Below, piece after piece: positions 30,534 through 43,728 of a stretch of 64,000 bases of DNA (positions are counted from its first letter, which is position 1; every line of letters starts with the position of its first letter). The DNA comes from Paraburkholderia largidicola. Lineage in GTDB: Bacteria > Pseudomonadota > Gammaproteobacteria > Burkholderiales > Burkholderiaceae. Under the pieces are notes generated by a model. That model saw only the letters and a list, made by a program, of their open reading frames with translations. It had not been told where the DNA came from and did no database searches. The stretch is taken from assembly GCF_013426895.1 (NCBI RefSeq), contig NZ_AP023174.1, forward strand, positions 3,100,001 to 3,164,000, in the 5' to 3' direction. The position numbers were made by a program, and so were the translations under genes.

Positions 30534-31805
30534 TTATTGACGGCCTTCGCCGTGCCCCAGCACGACGTATTTCATCGACGTCAGCCCGTCCAGTCCGACG
30601 GGACCGCGCGCATGCAGCTTGTCGTTGGAAATGCCGATCTCCGCGCCAAGCCCGAACTCGAAGCCGTCGGCAAAACGCGTCGACGCATTGACCATCACGC
30701 TCGCCGAATCCACTTCGCGCAGGAAGCGCATCGCGCGGTCGTGGTCTTCCGTGACGATCGCATCCGTGTGATGCGAGCCGTATTCGTTGATGTGTTCGAT
30801 CGCCTCGTCGATGCCGTCGACGACCTTGATCGCCAGCACGGGCGCGAGATATTCGGTGCGCCAGTCTTCTTCGGTTGCATCGACCAGCGGCGTGACACCC
30901 GCCGCTTCCAGCACCTTGCGCGCCGCAGGATCGACACGCAGTTCCACGTCCTTGCCGCGATACAGCTTGCCGAGCGCCGGCAGCACCTCGGCCGCGATAC
31001 CGCGTGCGACCAAAAGCGTCTCCATCGTGTTGCACGTGCCGTAACGATGCGTCTTCGCGTTATCGCAAACCGTCATCGCCTTCGCGATGTCCGCGCGATC
31101 GTCGACATACACGTGGCAAATGCCGTCGAGGTGCTTGATCATCGGCACGCGCGCTTCTTCCATCAGACGCGCGATCAGGCTCTTGCCGCCGCGCGGCACG
31201 ATCACGTCGACGTATTCGGTCATCGTGATGAGCTTGCCGACTGCCGCGCGATCGGACGTCTCGACCACTTGCACCGCTTCCTGCGGCAAGCCCGCTTTTT
31301 CGAGCCCTTCGCCGATCAGCTTCGCCAGCGCCGTGTTGCATTCGAGCGCTTCGGATCCACCGCGCAAGATCGTCGCGTTGCCAGATTTGAGGCACAGCGC
31401 CGCCGCGTCGATCGTCACGTTCGGCCGCGATTCGTAGATGATGCCGATCACACCCAGCGGCACGCGCATCTGGCCGACCTGAATGCCGCTCGGCCGATAC
31501 TTCAGATTGCTGATCTCGCCGATCGGATCGGCCAGCGCGGCTACCTGCCGCAAGCCTTCGACCATCGTCTTCAACGCCTTGTCCGACAGCGTCAGGCGAT
31601 CGATGAACGCAGCGTCATGACCTTTCTCGCGAGCACGCGCCAGGTCACGCGCATTCGCTGCTTTCAGTGCGCCAGTCTCGCGTTCGATCGCGACTGCAAT
31701 GGCTTCGAGCGCGGCATTCTTCGCCGCCGTCGACGCCCGCGCCATCGCACGCGATGCGTGACGCGCGCGGCGGCCGAGGTCGGTCATGTACTGGTCGATA
31801 TCCAT
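30534..31805 (-). CDS. proA: Gamma-glutamyl phosphate reductase ProA
   Basis: A 423-residue enzyme of the aldehyde dehydrogenase superfamily. It reduces gamma-glutamyl phosphate to glutamate semialdehyde with NADPH in proline synthesis. The catalytic cysteine sits in [16 protein letters not shown] (about residue 255). The family signature around [19 protein letters not shown] and the C-terminal [13 protein letters not shown] are intact. No proB is beside it, as is usual in Burkholderia. It is co-directional with holA upstream, after a 228-bp gap with no gene. Confidence 0.95.
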   Translation of the reverse strand: MDIDQYMTDLGRRARHASRAMARASTAAKNAALEAIAVAIERETGALKAANARDLARAREKGHDAAFIDRLTLSDKALKTMVEGLRQVAALADPIGEISNLKYRPSGIQVGQMRVPLGVIGIIYESRPNVTIDAAALCLKSGNATILRGGSEALECNTALAKLIGEGLEKAGLPQEAVQVVETSDRAAVGKLITMTEYVDVIVPRGGKSLIARLMEEARVPMIKHLDGICHVYVDDRADIAKAMTVCDNAKTHRYGTCNTMETLLVARGIAAEVLPALGKLYRGKDVELRVDPAARKVLEAAGVTPLVDATEEDWRTEYLAPVLAIKVVDGIDEAIEHINEYGSHHTDAIVTEDHDRAMRFLREVDSASVMVNASTRFADGFEFGLGAEIGISNDKLHARGPVGLDGLTSMKYVVLGHGEGRQ

Positions 31806-32033
31806 GATGATTCCCGTTGTGCCGCGATATGCGTGGATGCGGCAGACGATTTCTGTAAGCGGAACGATCCGCCGATTGTATGACGTGTGACAGTTGTCTG
31901 CTCGGGCGAGCGGCGCCGTGTCACGGGCTGGGAAAGGCTGCCGCGCCGCGTTTGCGATGAATCCGGTGTTCCGCCGATACGCCCGCTTGATTCAGGCAAG
32001 GTCAGCGGCCAGATCCGTCAAGCGTGCGACAGC

Positions 32034-33158
32034 CTACGACGGTCGGCGCATTGGCGCCGGTCGCGCTGGAGCTGGGCGATTGGGCACGGCACGCGCCTCG
32101 GAAGCGGATGCGCCAGCGACGGCCATCGCGAGTTCGAAAAGCCCCGCCCACGGATCCGGCGGTGGGTCGTTGCGATGATCGCCCGGTGTGCCGCCCGACA
32201 ACCCCTTCACCTGCCGATCGAGCTTCGCCGCCAACGCCAGCGCCTTTTCCAGCGACGCCTCTGTCACACGCGACAGCGCCGGCCCGACGAGCCGCTCGCG
32301 CGGCCCCCACACGCGGTTTTCGCGCAGCAGCATCGGCAGCGGCTTGCCCGCCTCGACACCGCGCTTGATACGCAGCAGCGTCCGAATTTCTTCGACGACG
32401 GCCCACAGCACGAGCACAGCGGCTTCGCCTTCGCCCTTCAGCCCGTCGATCATCCGCGACAAACGGCCGACATCGCCCGCGAGCATCGCTTCATTGAGCT
32501 TGAACACGTCGTAGCGCGCGACGTTGAGCACGGCGTCATGAACCTGTTCGAACGACAGCGCGCCGGACGGATACAGCAGCCCGAGCTTCTGGATTTCCTG
32601 ATGCGCAGCGAGCAGATTGCCTTCGACGCGCTCGGCGATGAACTGCAGCGCGCGCTTGCCCTCTTCGCCCGGCGCGACGCGCTGACCTTGCTGCGCGAGA
32701 CGCTGGCCGACCCAGCCAGGCAACTGCGCGCGCTCGACGGGATCGATCTTCAGCGCGACGCCCGCATCGGCCAGCGCGGTGAACCACGCGGACTTTTGCG
32801 TTGCCGCGTCGAGGCGCGGCAACGTAACGAGCGTCAGCACATCGGGATTCGCCGATGCGGCCAACGTCTTCAGCGCATCCGCGCCTTCCTTGCCGGGCTT
32901 GCCCGTCGGGATGCGCAATTCGACCAGTTGCCGGTCGCCGAACAGCGACATCGACTGGCTCGCGCCAAGCAGCGAACTCCAGTCGAAGCCGCGCTCGACC
33001 GTGAACACCGTGCGGTCGGTGAAGCCGCTCGCCCGCGCCGCCGCGCGGATGCGGTCGCACGCTTCCTGCGCGAGCAGATGCTCGTCGCCGTACACGACGT
33101 ACAGAGCGGCGGGACCTTTCGCGAGATGCGCTTCGAGCGCGTCAAGACGCAGTTGCAT
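32034..33158 (-). CDS. holA: DNA polymerase III subunit delta HolA
   Basis: A 374-residue clamp-loader delta subunit that opens the beta ring for loading on DNA. The N-terminal LYVVYGDEHLLAQEACDRIRAAA and the AGDVGRLSRMIDGLKGEGEAAVLVLWAV block match the family. Residues 340-374 form a proline/alanine-rich tail (RPAPARPAPMRR) that is probably disordered. It follows lptE by 42 bp in the conserved leuS-lptE-holA order. Confidence 0.93.
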   Translation of the reverse strand: MQLRLDALEAHLAKGPAALYVVYGDEHLLAQEACDRIRAAARASGFTDRTVFTVERGFDWSSLLGASQSMSLFGDRQLVELRIPTGKPGKEGADALKTLAASANPDVLTLVTLPRLDAATQKSAWFTALADAGVALKIDPVERAQLPGWVGQRLAQQGQRVAPGEEGKRALQFIAERVEGNLLAAHQEIQKLGLLYPSGALSFEQVHDAVLNVARYDVFKLNEAMLAGDVGRLSRMIDGLKGEGEAAVLVLWAVVEEIRTLLRIKRGVEAGKPLPMLLRENRVWGPRERLVGPALSRVTEASLEKALALAAKLDRQVKGLSGGTPGDHRNDPPPDPWAGLFELAMAVAGASASEARAVPNRPAPARPAPMRRPS

Positions 33159-33200
33159 GGCGACGGATGAACGAGAGTGAAAGCAGGTCGATGCCGTGGA

Positions 33201-33752
33201 TCAAAGCGGCGGAGGCGGCAGCGGCGCGCGCGGATTGACGCCCGGCACTTCCTGGCCCGGCGCCGGATGCAGCGAACGCACGACGGCAAGACGGCGCATC
33301 AGCTGATCGACGGCGTCGTTCTGCATGTCCGCGTACAGGATGTCCGCTTCCGAAGCCTTCGCTTGCGAGAACTGGTCGCTATACGTCATCGCGCGATTCA
33401 GATGGATCGCGCTAGGCGGAATCAGTAGCGTGCCGTCCGCGCCGCGCACCGTGTAGTTCAGCCAGTAGTCGAGCGCGTATTCCTCGACGACGCCCAGCGA
33501 GTTCAGCGTCAGCACGCTGTTGCCGCGTCCTTCGGAAATCGACAGGATGGCGTCGGCGTTGGCGGGCGAATTCACGATCACGGTGTCGCTGCCGCCCTGC
33601 ACCATGCGCGTGAGGCGCGCTGAAACGGGCGCCGTCGCGCCCGTGATGGCGAGCCGCTTGAACGCGTAGTCCTGCTGGCCGCGCAGCTGGAAGCCGCACG
33701 CGGACAGTAGCGCCGCGCTGCACGCCAGAGTCAAAAACGATCTGCGAGTCAC
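33201..33752 (-). CDS. lptE: LPS-assembly lipoprotein LptE
   Basis: A 183-residue outer-membrane lipoprotein that plugs the LptD barrel and helps deliver lipopolysaccharide to the surface. The lipobox LSAC is at residues 16-19 after a basic, hydrophobic signal (TRRSFLTLACSAALLSAC), followed by the family hallmark GFQLRG. The start is a GTG at 33752, 5 nt after AGGAG; the longer frame lacks an SD and would push the signal inward. A proline-rich tail (APLPPPPL) ends the protein. It sits between leuS and holA. Confidence 0.92.
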   Translation of the reverse strand: MTRRSFLTLACSAALLSACGFQLRGQQDYAFKRLAITGATAPVSARLTRMVQGGSDTVIVNSPANADAILSISEGRGNSVLTLNSLGVVEEYALDYWLNYTVRGADGTLLIPPSAIHLNRAMTYSDQFSQAKASEADILYADMQNDAVDQLMRRLAVVRSLHPAPGQEVPGVNPRAPLPPPPL

Positions 33753-33794
33753 ATGAGCTCCTGGTTCGCAGTTAAAGCGCAATCGATGCGTGCA

Positions 33795-37169
<3,375 letters not shown>

Positions 37170-37919
37170 CTATGCCTGCGTCCGCGCGGGCGCCCGTTCG
37201 CCGTGATCGCCGCGCGCGCCGCCGCGCGTGTTGTCGGGCGTATTACCGGGTCCATCGCCCGCAGGCGCGCAGACGTAGGCGTGCAGATCGTGCGCAAAGC
37301 CGTCGAGTTCCTCCGACAACTGCCGCACCATCCGCCCGAGCACGTTATAGGCGAGCACGGCGGGAATCGCGACGACGAGGCCGAACGCCGTCATGATGAG
37401 CGCCTCGCCGACGGGGCCCGCGACGTTCTCGATCATCGCCTGCCCGCTCTGCGCGATGCTGCCGAGCGCGTGATAAATGCCCCACACCGTGCCGAGCAAG
37501 CCGACGAACGGCGCCGTGCTGCCCACCGACGCCAGCAGCACCTGCCCGAATTCCAGCCGCCGCTGCGAGCGGTGCAGCGCCTGGCGCAGCGCCCGCAGCA
37601 CGCGTTCGCTGCGTTCGACGCGCGCGAGCAGCACGCCCGGCGTCTCGACTTCCGATGCCTGCAGCGCCGCTTCCGCCAACGGAGAAAAGATATGCTCGCG
37701 ATCCGCGAGACGCAGCGCCGCGACGCCATCGGACAGCGTCGGCGCCTGCCAGAAGCGCACGATGGCGCGCGGCCCTTGCCGCTTCGCGCGGCTCAGTATC
37801 CAGCTTTTGACGATCAGAAAACACCAGCTCGCAACCGACATCGCCAGCAGTACGTACGCGACGCCATGCGTGATGGCGTCGCTGGTTTGCAGGTAGTGGA
37901 TGATGCCGGTGTCTGCCAT
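37170..37919 (-). CDS. exbB: ExbB/TolQ family proton channel protein
   Basis: A 249-residue MotA/TolQ/ExbB-type membrane protein with three helices: residues 17-37 (HGVAYVLLAMSVASWCFLIVK), about 133-155 (LLASVGSTAPFVGLLGTVWGIYHAL, the family signature), and about 175-198. It forms the pentameric proton channel around ExbD. The last 35 residues are low complexity. It is transcribed with exbD and follows dapB by 62 bp. No tonB gene is beside it. Confidence 0.9.
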   Translation of the reverse strand: MADTGIIHYLQTSDAITHGVAYVLLAMSVASWCFLIVKSWILSRAKRQGPRAIVRFWQAPTLSDGVAALRLADREHIFSPLAEAALQASEVETPGVLLARVERSERVLRALRQALHRSQRRLEFGQVLLASVGSTAPFVGLLGTVWGIYHALGSIAQSGQAMIENVAGPVGEALIMTAFGLVVAIPAVLAYNVLGRMVRQLSEELDGFAHDLHAYVCAPAGDGPGNTPDNTRGGARGDHGERAPARTQA

Positions 37920-37981
37920 TGGAGCTCTTGGGTCGCCTCGGCTACGGCGCCTTGGCGGGTGAGAACAGGCTGACGCGGGGC

Positions 37982-38779
37982 TTAGTGCAAGCCGAGCACG
38001 TCCTGCATGTCGAACAGGCCGTTCGGGTGGCCTTCGAGGAAGCGAACCGCGCGCACCGCGCCTTGCGCGTACGACAGACGGCTCGCCGATTTGTGCGTAA
38101 TTTCGATGCGCTCGCCGATGCCCGCAAACAGCACCGTATGGTCGCCGACGATATCGCCGCCACGAATCGCCGAAAAACCGATGGTGGACGGATCGCGTTC
38201 GCCCGTCACGCCTTCGCGTGCGTAGACGGCGCAATCTTCGAGCTTGCGGCCAAGCGCGTTGGCGATCACTTCGCCCATCGTCAGCGCCGTGCCCGACGGC
38301 GCGTCGACCTTGTGACGGTGATGCGCCTCGATGATTTCGATGTCGTAGCCTTGCGAGAAATGCTTGGCGGCGAATTCGAGCAGCTTCATCGTCACGTTCA
38401 CGCCGACGCTGAAGTTCGACGCGAACACGATGCCGATTTTTTCCGCCGCAGCGCGAATCTGCGCCTTCTGTGCTTCGTCGAAGCCCGTCGTGCCGATCAC
38501 GAGCTTCGTGTTCGTGCGCAACGCCGCGTCGATGTGCGCGAGCGTACCCTCGGGGCGCGTGAAGTCGATCAGATAGTCGGATTGTGCGAGCACGGCGTCG
38601 ATATCGTCCGACATCAGTACGCCCGTCTGCTTGCCGAGGAACGCGCCCGCGTCCTGGCCGAGTTGCGGCGCGCCCGTGCGGTCGAGCGCACCCGACAGCG
38701 TGACTTCAGGATCGTTGAGGACGGTTTCGATGAGCATCCGGCCCATGCGGCCCGACGCGCCCGCGATGGCAATTTTCAT
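37982..38779 (-). CDS. dapB: 4-hydroxy-tetrahydrodipicolinate reductase DapB
   Basis: A 265-residue reductase in the lysine/diaminopimelate pathway, using NAD(P)H. The Rossmann motif [12 protein letters not shown] is at residues 5-16. The substrate-site [16 protein letters not shown] motif with catalytic His-His and Lys is near residue 153. The ATG at 38779 follows AGGA. Between bamE and exbB in the usual Burkholderia order. Confidence 0.96.
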   Translation of the reverse strand: MKIAIAGASGRMGRMLIETVLNDPEVTLSGALDRTGAPQLGQDAGAFLGKQTGVLMSDDIDAVLAQSDYLIDFTRPEGTLAHIDAALRTNTKLVIGTTGFDEAQKAQIRAAAEKIGIVFASNFSVGVNVTMKLLEFAAKHFSQGYDIEIIEAHHRHKVDAPSGTALTMGEVIANALGRKLEDCAVYAREGVTGERDPSTIGFSAIRGGDIVGDHTVLFAGIGERIEITHKSASRLSYAQGAVRAVRFLEGHPNGLFDMQDVLGLH

Positions 38780-38936
38780 GGGTAGTCCTGCTAACAGCGC
38801 CTGCACATCGCGCCGACAGGCAGCGCGCCGGGAGGCGACAAAAGAAACGAAGCGGGCGGCGTCTCAGAGCGACACGACGTCGCGGCAAAACGCATGACGG
38901 GCGGACACGCCGCCCGTCATGTTAGGGACAACGGAA

Positions 38937-39845
38937 TCAGCCGCCCGTTCCCGTGCCCGATTGTGCGGAAGATTGCGACGACTTCGCGGGCGCGTCTTTC
39001 GACTGGCCGTTGTTGCTTTCCGGACCCGTTGGGCCCGTCGGGCCGACCGGGTTGTCGCTCGGTACGCCCTGCATCTGCGGAGGCGGCGGACGCGTGAAGC
39101 GGAACTGCGGCTGGCCCGGCTCGGTGGAGTTCTGCGGCACGCCACCATTCGACTGCGGCGTGTTCGCGCGCACCGACGGCGTCGTGCCAGGCGCGGGCGA
39201 CTGAACCGCGTTGGTCGCGCGGTTCGCAGCCTGCGCGGCCTGCGCGTTCGCGTCGACAGCGGGCAGATTGCCGGCCTGCGCGGCATCGGAAGTCGCCGAG
39301 CGCACGGTGTCGGGCACGGCGACGGGCGCAGGCGCAGGCGCAGCCGCTGCAGCCGCCGCGCTCGCCTCGGCCGTCGAACTGGCGACCACAGGCGCAACCT
39401 TCACTTTCTTGCCTGTACGATCGCCGTCGATTTCGGCGAGCAGTTCGAGGTTGGACGGCAGATCTTCGCCGCCCGACCAGCTCGCGACGCGATCACCCGT
39501 GAAGTTCACGATGAAATCGCGCTGCTGGACGACTGCCGTCGAGCCGCGCTTGAAATAGAAGACGTAGTCCCAGCGGTCCGCGTGGAACATATCTGCCAGA
39601 AGCGGCGTGCCAAGTATTTGCCGGACCTGGGCGCGCGACATGCCGACCTGCATTTGCGCGGCCGCTTCCTTCGAGACGAAGTTACCTTGAACCACGGTAA
39701 TGCGGTACGGCGTGATGCTTTGGGCAACACGCTGAGTCAGGCTGTCATACGTGGAACATCCAGCAAGAACCGCCACCGCCGCCGCGACGATCAAGGTACG
39801 CCGTATGCGGCTCCCCCGGTTGATCAATAGAGCTTTTGGAATCAT
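38937..39845 (-). CDS. bamE: Outer membrane assembly lipoprotein BamE with long C-terminal extension
   Basis: A 302-residue protein. The lipobox LAGC (Cys30) follows a signal segment RRTLIVAAAVAVLAGC. The SmpA/OmlA domain (about residues 45-130) contains GNFVSKEAAAQMQVGMSRAQVRQILGTPLLADMFHADRWDYVFYF, matching BamE, a BAM-complex accessory lipoprotein. About 160 residues beyond the domain are a low-complexity Ala/Pro/Gln/Asn/Ser-rich tail, far longer than in enterobacterial BamE (about 113 residues in all). It diverges from fur, the omlA-fur layout conserved in many proteobacteria. Confidence 0.92.
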   Translation of the reverse strand: MIPKALLINRGSRIRRTLIVAAAVAVLAGCSTYDSLTQRVAQSITPYRITVVQGNFVSKEAAAQMQVGMSRAQVRQILGTPLLADMFHADRWDYVFYFKRGSTAVVQQRDFIVNFTGDRVASWSGGEDLPSNLELLAEIDGDRTGKKVKVAPVVASSTAEASAAAAAAAPAPAPVAVPDTVRSATSDAAQAGNLPAVDANAQAAQAANRATNAVQSPAPGTTPSVRANTPQSNGGVPQNSTEPGQPQFRFTRPPPPQMQGVPSDNPVGPTGPTGPESNNGQSKDAPAKSSQSSAQSGTGTGG

Positions 39846-39956
39846 TTCCCTCACCGTGCGGGCTACGCGAGCCGCGCGTGTTTCCGTGTAAGATGACCTG
39901 AACAGCAATTCACATTACCATTAGAACCCTGCATTGTACTCTAGGGATCCCTTGCC

Positions 39957-40385
39957 ATGACCAATCCAACCGATCTGAAAAATATCGGACTCAAGGCGAC
40001 CCTACCGCGCCTCAAGATTCTGGAAATCTTTCAGCACAGCCCGGTGCGCCATCTGACCGCCGAAGATGTCTACCGCAGCCTGCTGCATGAAGAGCTGGAT
40101 ATCGGGCTCGCCACGGTGTACCGCGTGCTCACGCAGTTCGAGCAAGCGGGCCTGCTGTCGCGCAGCAACTTCGAGTCGGGTAAAGCCGTATTTGAGCTGA
40201 ACGAAGGAACGCACCACGACCATCTGGTGTGTATCGATTGCGGGCTGGTCGAAGAGTTTTTCGACCCTGAAATCGAAAACCGCCAGCAGGCAATCGCGAA
40301 AGAACGCGGCTTCAAGCTGCAGGAACACGCGCTGGCGCTGTATGGCGTGTGCACCAAGGACAAATGCCCGCATCGCAAGCATTGA
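39957..40385 (+). CDS. fur: Ferric uptake regulator Fur
   Basis: A 142-residue metal-dependent repressor of iron acquisition. The winged helix (residues 10-80) contains [14 protein letters not shown] and [18 protein letters not shown]. The metal sites include the HHDH motif (H86, H87, H89), CIDC (C92, C95) and the C-terminal C132/C137 pair. Divergent from bamE across about 110 bp, which should hold both promoters. Confidence 0.97.
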   Translation: MTNPTDLKNIGLKATLPRLKILEIFQHSPVRHLTAEDVYRSLLHEELDIGLATVYRVLTQFEQAGLLSRSNFESGKAVFELNEGTHHDHLVCIDCGLVEEFFDPEIENRQQAIAKERGFKLQEHALALYGVCTKDKCPHRKH

Positions 40386-40445
40386 CGCGGGTTTCCGGGC
40401 CTTTCGCGGCAGCGCGGCCCGGAGCGGATGGCCAGTAAGACGTAG

Positions 40446-40479
40446 AAAGGCCCGGTCGATTTCGTCGACCGGGCCTTTT
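40446..40479. terminator. Terminator between fur and allA
   Basis: AAAGGCCCGGTCGA (40446-40459) pairs with TCGACCGGGCCTTTT (40465-40479): a 14-bp stem with T-runs in both directions, between convergent fur and allA. Confidence 0.9.
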
Positions 40480-40501
40480 GCTTTCCTCTGCTTACCGATC
40501 C

Positions 40502-41014
40502 TCAAACGTCCGCTGTTTCGAACGATTCACGCTCCAGACGCCACGTTTGCGGCAACGCCAACTCATCGCAATTCGGCCCCTCACCGCCGCGATCGACGAC
40601 GAGAAAATCGCTCACGCGCTCCAACGCGAGCAACGGATGATGCCAGACGCCTCTCGCGTAGTTGACGCCCTGCCAGCCGCGCGTCGAGAACGCTCTGAGC
40701 CCGGTCGGATCGAGATCGCCTGCGGGTGCGACGACGATCAGATAAGGCGCATCCGATAGCGGCACGAACGCCTGGCTGCCAAGCGGATGCCGCTCCATCA
40801 TCGCGATTTCGATCGGCCATGCACGCGGCTGCGCGCGAAACACGTTGATCAGCGGGCGGCCGCCTTGCGTGCCGACATCGACTTTCGCGAGGTCGTGGTA
40901 GCGCTCGGTGGTGCCTTCGTTGATCGGGTAGTGGCGCGCGCCGTCCAGTTCGATCACGTCGCCGAATGGAGCGAACGCGTCGCGTGTCAGGCGCTCGATG
41001 CGCAGTGTGTTCAT
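40502..41014 (-). CDS. allA: Ureidoglycolate lyase AllA
   Basis: A 170-residue cupin-fold enzyme splitting ureidoglycolate to glyoxylate and urea, the last step of allantoin degradation. The [22 protein letters not shown] opening, the [13 protein letters not shown] motif and [16 protein letters not shown] are family signatures. The ATG at 41014 leaves 38 bp to the alc stop, so alc-allA are one unit. Confidence 0.93.
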   Translation of the reverse strand: MNTLRIERLTRDAFAPFGDVIELDGARHYPINEGTTERYHDLAKVDVGTQGGRPLINVFRAQPRAWPIEIAMMERHPLGSQAFVPLSDAPYLIVVAPAGDLDPTGLRAFSTRGWQGVNYARGVWHHPLLALERVSDFLVVDRGGEGPNCDELALPQTWRLERESFETADV

Positions 41015-41052
41015 GGCCGTCTCCGTCGATCGTCTCTGCCTTGCAGCGTGCG

Positions 41053-42063
41053 TTATTCGAGTTCGCCCCACAGGCGCAGCCGCGACACGCCGCCGTCCGG
41101 GTAAATGTTGAACCGCACGTGCGTCACGGGACCGAGCGCGGTGAGTTCGGCGCTGAACGTATGCACGTTGTCCATCTGCAGTTTCTGTTCGGGCAACAGA
41201 ACAGGCCAGAACATCGCTTGCGTGACGAGCGAATCGTCGGTGCCGCCCGTCACGGACGCCGCCTGCAGCGAGCAGCGATCGGGGAAATTACCCTTGAAGT
41301 GCGCCGTGTCCACTTCGACCTTGCGGATCACGCCCGGCCGCGCGAGCGCGACGATCGCCCAGTCGTTGCCCGGCTCGCGGCGCCGGCGCGTTTCCCAGCC
41401 ATCGCCCATGTTCACGCCGCGCCCAGGCATCAGCATCTGCGACGCCGGCCCGAAATGCTGGTTGTTCGCGGCGACCAGATACGCGCCGTTTTCGACTGCG
41501 GCCAGATCGAGCAGACTGCCGCGCTCGACGCGCTCCCAGTCGCGCTTGGGTTGCCCGTAGACGCGCAGACGCGCAAGCCCGCCATCCGGATACAGATTCA
41601 CGCGCAGATGCGTGAACGCGCGCGTATCGCTGACTTCGACATAGTGATGCTGATTGCCCTGCAACGTGGTCGCGGGAACGAGCGTTTGCCAGTCGGCGTT
41701 GTCGGCGGGGACGTCGTCGGTCGAATAGCAGGCTTCGATCGAGGCGGCGGGCGGGAAATTGCCCGTGAAGTGGCTCGTGTCGAGATCGACACCATGCACG
41801 ATGCCCGGCCGCGCGAGCCGCACGACGCAGTAGTCGTGGCCCGTGGTGCGCTTGCGGCGCGTTTCCCAGCCGTCCATCCATTTGCCGTGATCGTCGTATT
41901 TGCCGGGGATGAACACAGCAGGCTGCGGATCGAGCATCCGCTCTTTGGGTGCGAAGAATTCGTCGCTGGCAAAGAGCGCCTTCGCGCCCAGACGCGGATC
42001 GGCGAGGTTCATGTAGCGGCGGGTGAAGGCGGGTGCGTTCGGATCGAGAATCGGATTGGCCAT
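41053..42063 (-). CDS. alc: Allantoicase
   Basis: A 336-residue allantoicase, which hydrolyses allantoate to ureidoglycolate and urea. It is built from two homologous jelly-roll halves, each with [19 protein letters not shown] or [16 protein letters not shown] followed by DxxHFxGNFP (residues 98-105 and 255-262). [18 protein letters not shown] ends close each half. It is upstream of allA and downstream of dctA, so the block channels purine-derived nitrogen into glyoxylate. Confidence 0.95.
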   Translation of the reverse strand: MANPILDPNAPAFTRRYMNLADPRLGAKALFASDEFFAPKERMLDPQPAVFIPGKYDDHGKWMDGWETRRKRTTGHDYCVVRLARPGIVHGVDLDTSHFTGNFPPAASIEACYSTDDVPADNADWQTLVPATTLQGNQHHYVEVSDTRAFTHLRVNLYPDGGLARLRVYGQPKRDWERVERGSLLDLAAVENGAYLVAANNQHFGPASQMLMPGRGVNMGDGWETRRRREPGNDWAIVALARPGVIRKVEVDTAHFKGNFPDRCSLQAASVTGGTDDSLVTQAMFWPVLLPEQKLQMDNVHTFSAELTALGPVTHVRFNIYPDGGVSRLRLWGELE

Positions 42064-42160
42064 GATCGGTTCAGTGTCGAGTTCGAGTGAGATGAGAGGC
42101 GGCGGACTGTGAGTCCGCCGCGTTTGCCATGAGTGGTCGGTCAGATGGCGGAAAGCGTTG

Positions 42161-43489
42161 TCAGACGGCGTGCGCCGGGTTCGCGTGGCTCGCGTTGTCG
42201 TCGTGATCGGTGCTGGCGGGGACGAAGCGATAGTCGCTGTCGAGATTCAGCACATGGCGGGCGCGCGCCTTGTCGATATCGTTTTCCCACACGGCGACGA
42301 CGACGGTCGCGACGCAGTTGCCGATCAGGTTCGTCAGCGCGCGGGCGATGCCGACAAACCAGTCGACGGGCAGGATCAGCACGAGGCCGAGCACGGGAAT
42401 CGCGGGAATCGCCGAGAGCGTCGCGGCGAGAATCACGATCGCCGAGCCGGGAATGCCGTGCGCGCCCTTCGACGTCACCAGCGACACCAGCACGACGACG
42501 ATCAGATCGTGCATCGACAGCGGCGTATTCGTCGCCTGCGCGATGAAGATCACGGCGAGCGTCAGATAGATCGAGAAACCGTCGAGGTTGAACGAGTAGC
42601 CAGTCGGAATCACCAGACCGACGGTCGAATCCTTCACGCCCATCCATTCGAGCTTGCGCATGATCTGCGGCAGCACGGCATCCGACGAAGCGGTGCCGAG
42701 CACGATCGACAGTTCCTCGCGCAGGTAGCGGATCAGCTTGAACACGCTGAACCCGGCGAGACGCATCACGATACCCAGCACCACGGCGACGAACACGATG
42801 CAGCTCGCGTAGAACACGACGACGAGCATGCCGAGCTGCTTGAGCGACTCGACGCCATAGGTGCCCGTGGTGAACGCGATCGCGCCCAGCACGCCGAGCG
42901 GCGCGAGCTTGATGATGAAGCTCATCACGCGGAAGAACACTTGCGCGAGTTCGTCGATCAGATCGTTGACGCGCTGCGCTCGCGGCCCGAGCAGCGACAG
43001 CGCGGAGCCGACCAGCACGGAGAACACGAGAATCTGCAGGATGTCGCCTTTCGCGAACGCATCGATCGCGGTGTCGGGGATGATCTTCAGCAGGAAACCG
43101 GCCGTGTCCTTCAGGCTCTTAGCGTGCTCGGTATAAGTGGCCAGCGAGCCGGCGTCGAGCGTACGCAGATCGATGTTCATGCCGACGCCCGGCCGCGTCG
43201 CATACGCGAGCACCGCGCCGATCACGAGCGCGATCGTCGTCATGATTTCGAAGTAGACGACGGCTTTCAGGCCGACGCGTCCCACCTTCTTCAGATCACC
43301 TGCGTGCGCCATGCCGCTGACGACCACGCAAAACACGATCGGCCCGATCACCATCTTGATCAGCTTGAGAAAGCCGTCGCCCAATGGGCGCAGCGACTGC
43401 GCGAAATGCGGAAATAGCGCTCCGAGCACGATGCCCGCCACGAGAGCGATCACCACCCGGCCAAACAGCGAATTGAAAAACTTCAACAC
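42161..43489 (-). CDS. dctA: C4-dicarboxylate transporter DctA
   Basis: A 442-residue sodium or proton:dicarboxylate symporter (DAACS family) importing succinate, fumarate and malate. Characteristic motifs include the serine-rich [48 protein letters not shown] and the HP2 loop [21 protein letters not shown]. About eight membrane helices plus two hairpins are visible. It is divergent from the FadR-type regulator, with a 240-bp control region holding three matching palindromes. Confidence 0.94.
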   Translation of the reverse strand: MLKFFNSLFGRVVIALVAGIVLGALFPHFAQSLRPLGDGFLKLIKMVIGPIVFCVVVSGMAHAGDLKKVGRVGLKAVVYFEIMTTIALVIGAVLAYATRPGVGMNIDLRTLDAGSLATYTEHAKSLKDTAGFLLKIIPDTAIDAFAKGDILQILVFSVLVGSALSLLGPRAQRVNDLIDELAQVFFRVMSFIIKLAPLGVLGAIAFTTGTYGVESLKQLGMLVVVFYASCIVFVAVVLGIVMRLAGFSVFKLIRYLREELSIVLGTASSDAVLPQIMRKLEWMGVKDSTVGLVIPTGYSFNLDGFSIYLTLAVIFIAQATNTPLSMHDLIVVVLVSLVTSKGAHGIPGSAIVILAATLSAIPAIPVLGLVLILPVDWFVGIARALTNLIGNCVATVVVAVWENDIDKARARHVLNLDSDYRFVPASTDHDDNASHANPAHAV

Positions 43490-43532
43490 GGCTTTCTCCC
43501 AGTCACGAGTTGGGTTTCGAACATCTGTTCAT

Positions 43533-43547
43533 ACTGGTCCGACCAGT
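43533..43547. promoter_or_regulatory. Operator 1 for the FadR-type regulator (dctA side)
   Basis: ACTGGTC-C-GACCAGT is a perfect palindrome 45 bp upstream of dctA. It contains the GGTC-N-GACC core shared with 43619-43627 and 43698-43706, and fits the T-G-G-T...A-C-C-A operators of GntR/FadR regulators. Confidence 0.75.
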
Positions 43548-43615
43548 ACTGTTATGGCGAATAGTAGGAAGCCGATATAGTGAGGTCAAGGATTGTCGGG
43601 AGAGTGTTTACCCGA

Positions 43616-43630
43616 TCTGGTCTGACCGGC
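43616..43630. promoter_or_regulatory. Operator 2 for the FadR-type regulator
   Basis: GGTC-T-GACC core at 43619-43627, 83 bp from operator 1 and 79 bp from operator 3. Confidence 0.65.
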
Positions 43631-43695
43631 CTTCTTGCCCGGAACTTGCGTGTGGGTGAAGGTTTGCGCGGAACATCGAAAGCCGTTCTACAATG

Positions 43696-43708
43696 CTGGT
43701 CAGACCGC
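43696..43708. promoter_or_regulatory. Operator 3 for the FadR-type regulator (overlapping its own leader)
   Basis: GGTC-A-GACC core at 43698-43706, ending 23 bp before the regulator start. This argues for autoregulation and against the more upstream start at 43693. Confidence 0.65.
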
Positions 43709-43728
43709 ACCGAGCCGCCGCCGACATT

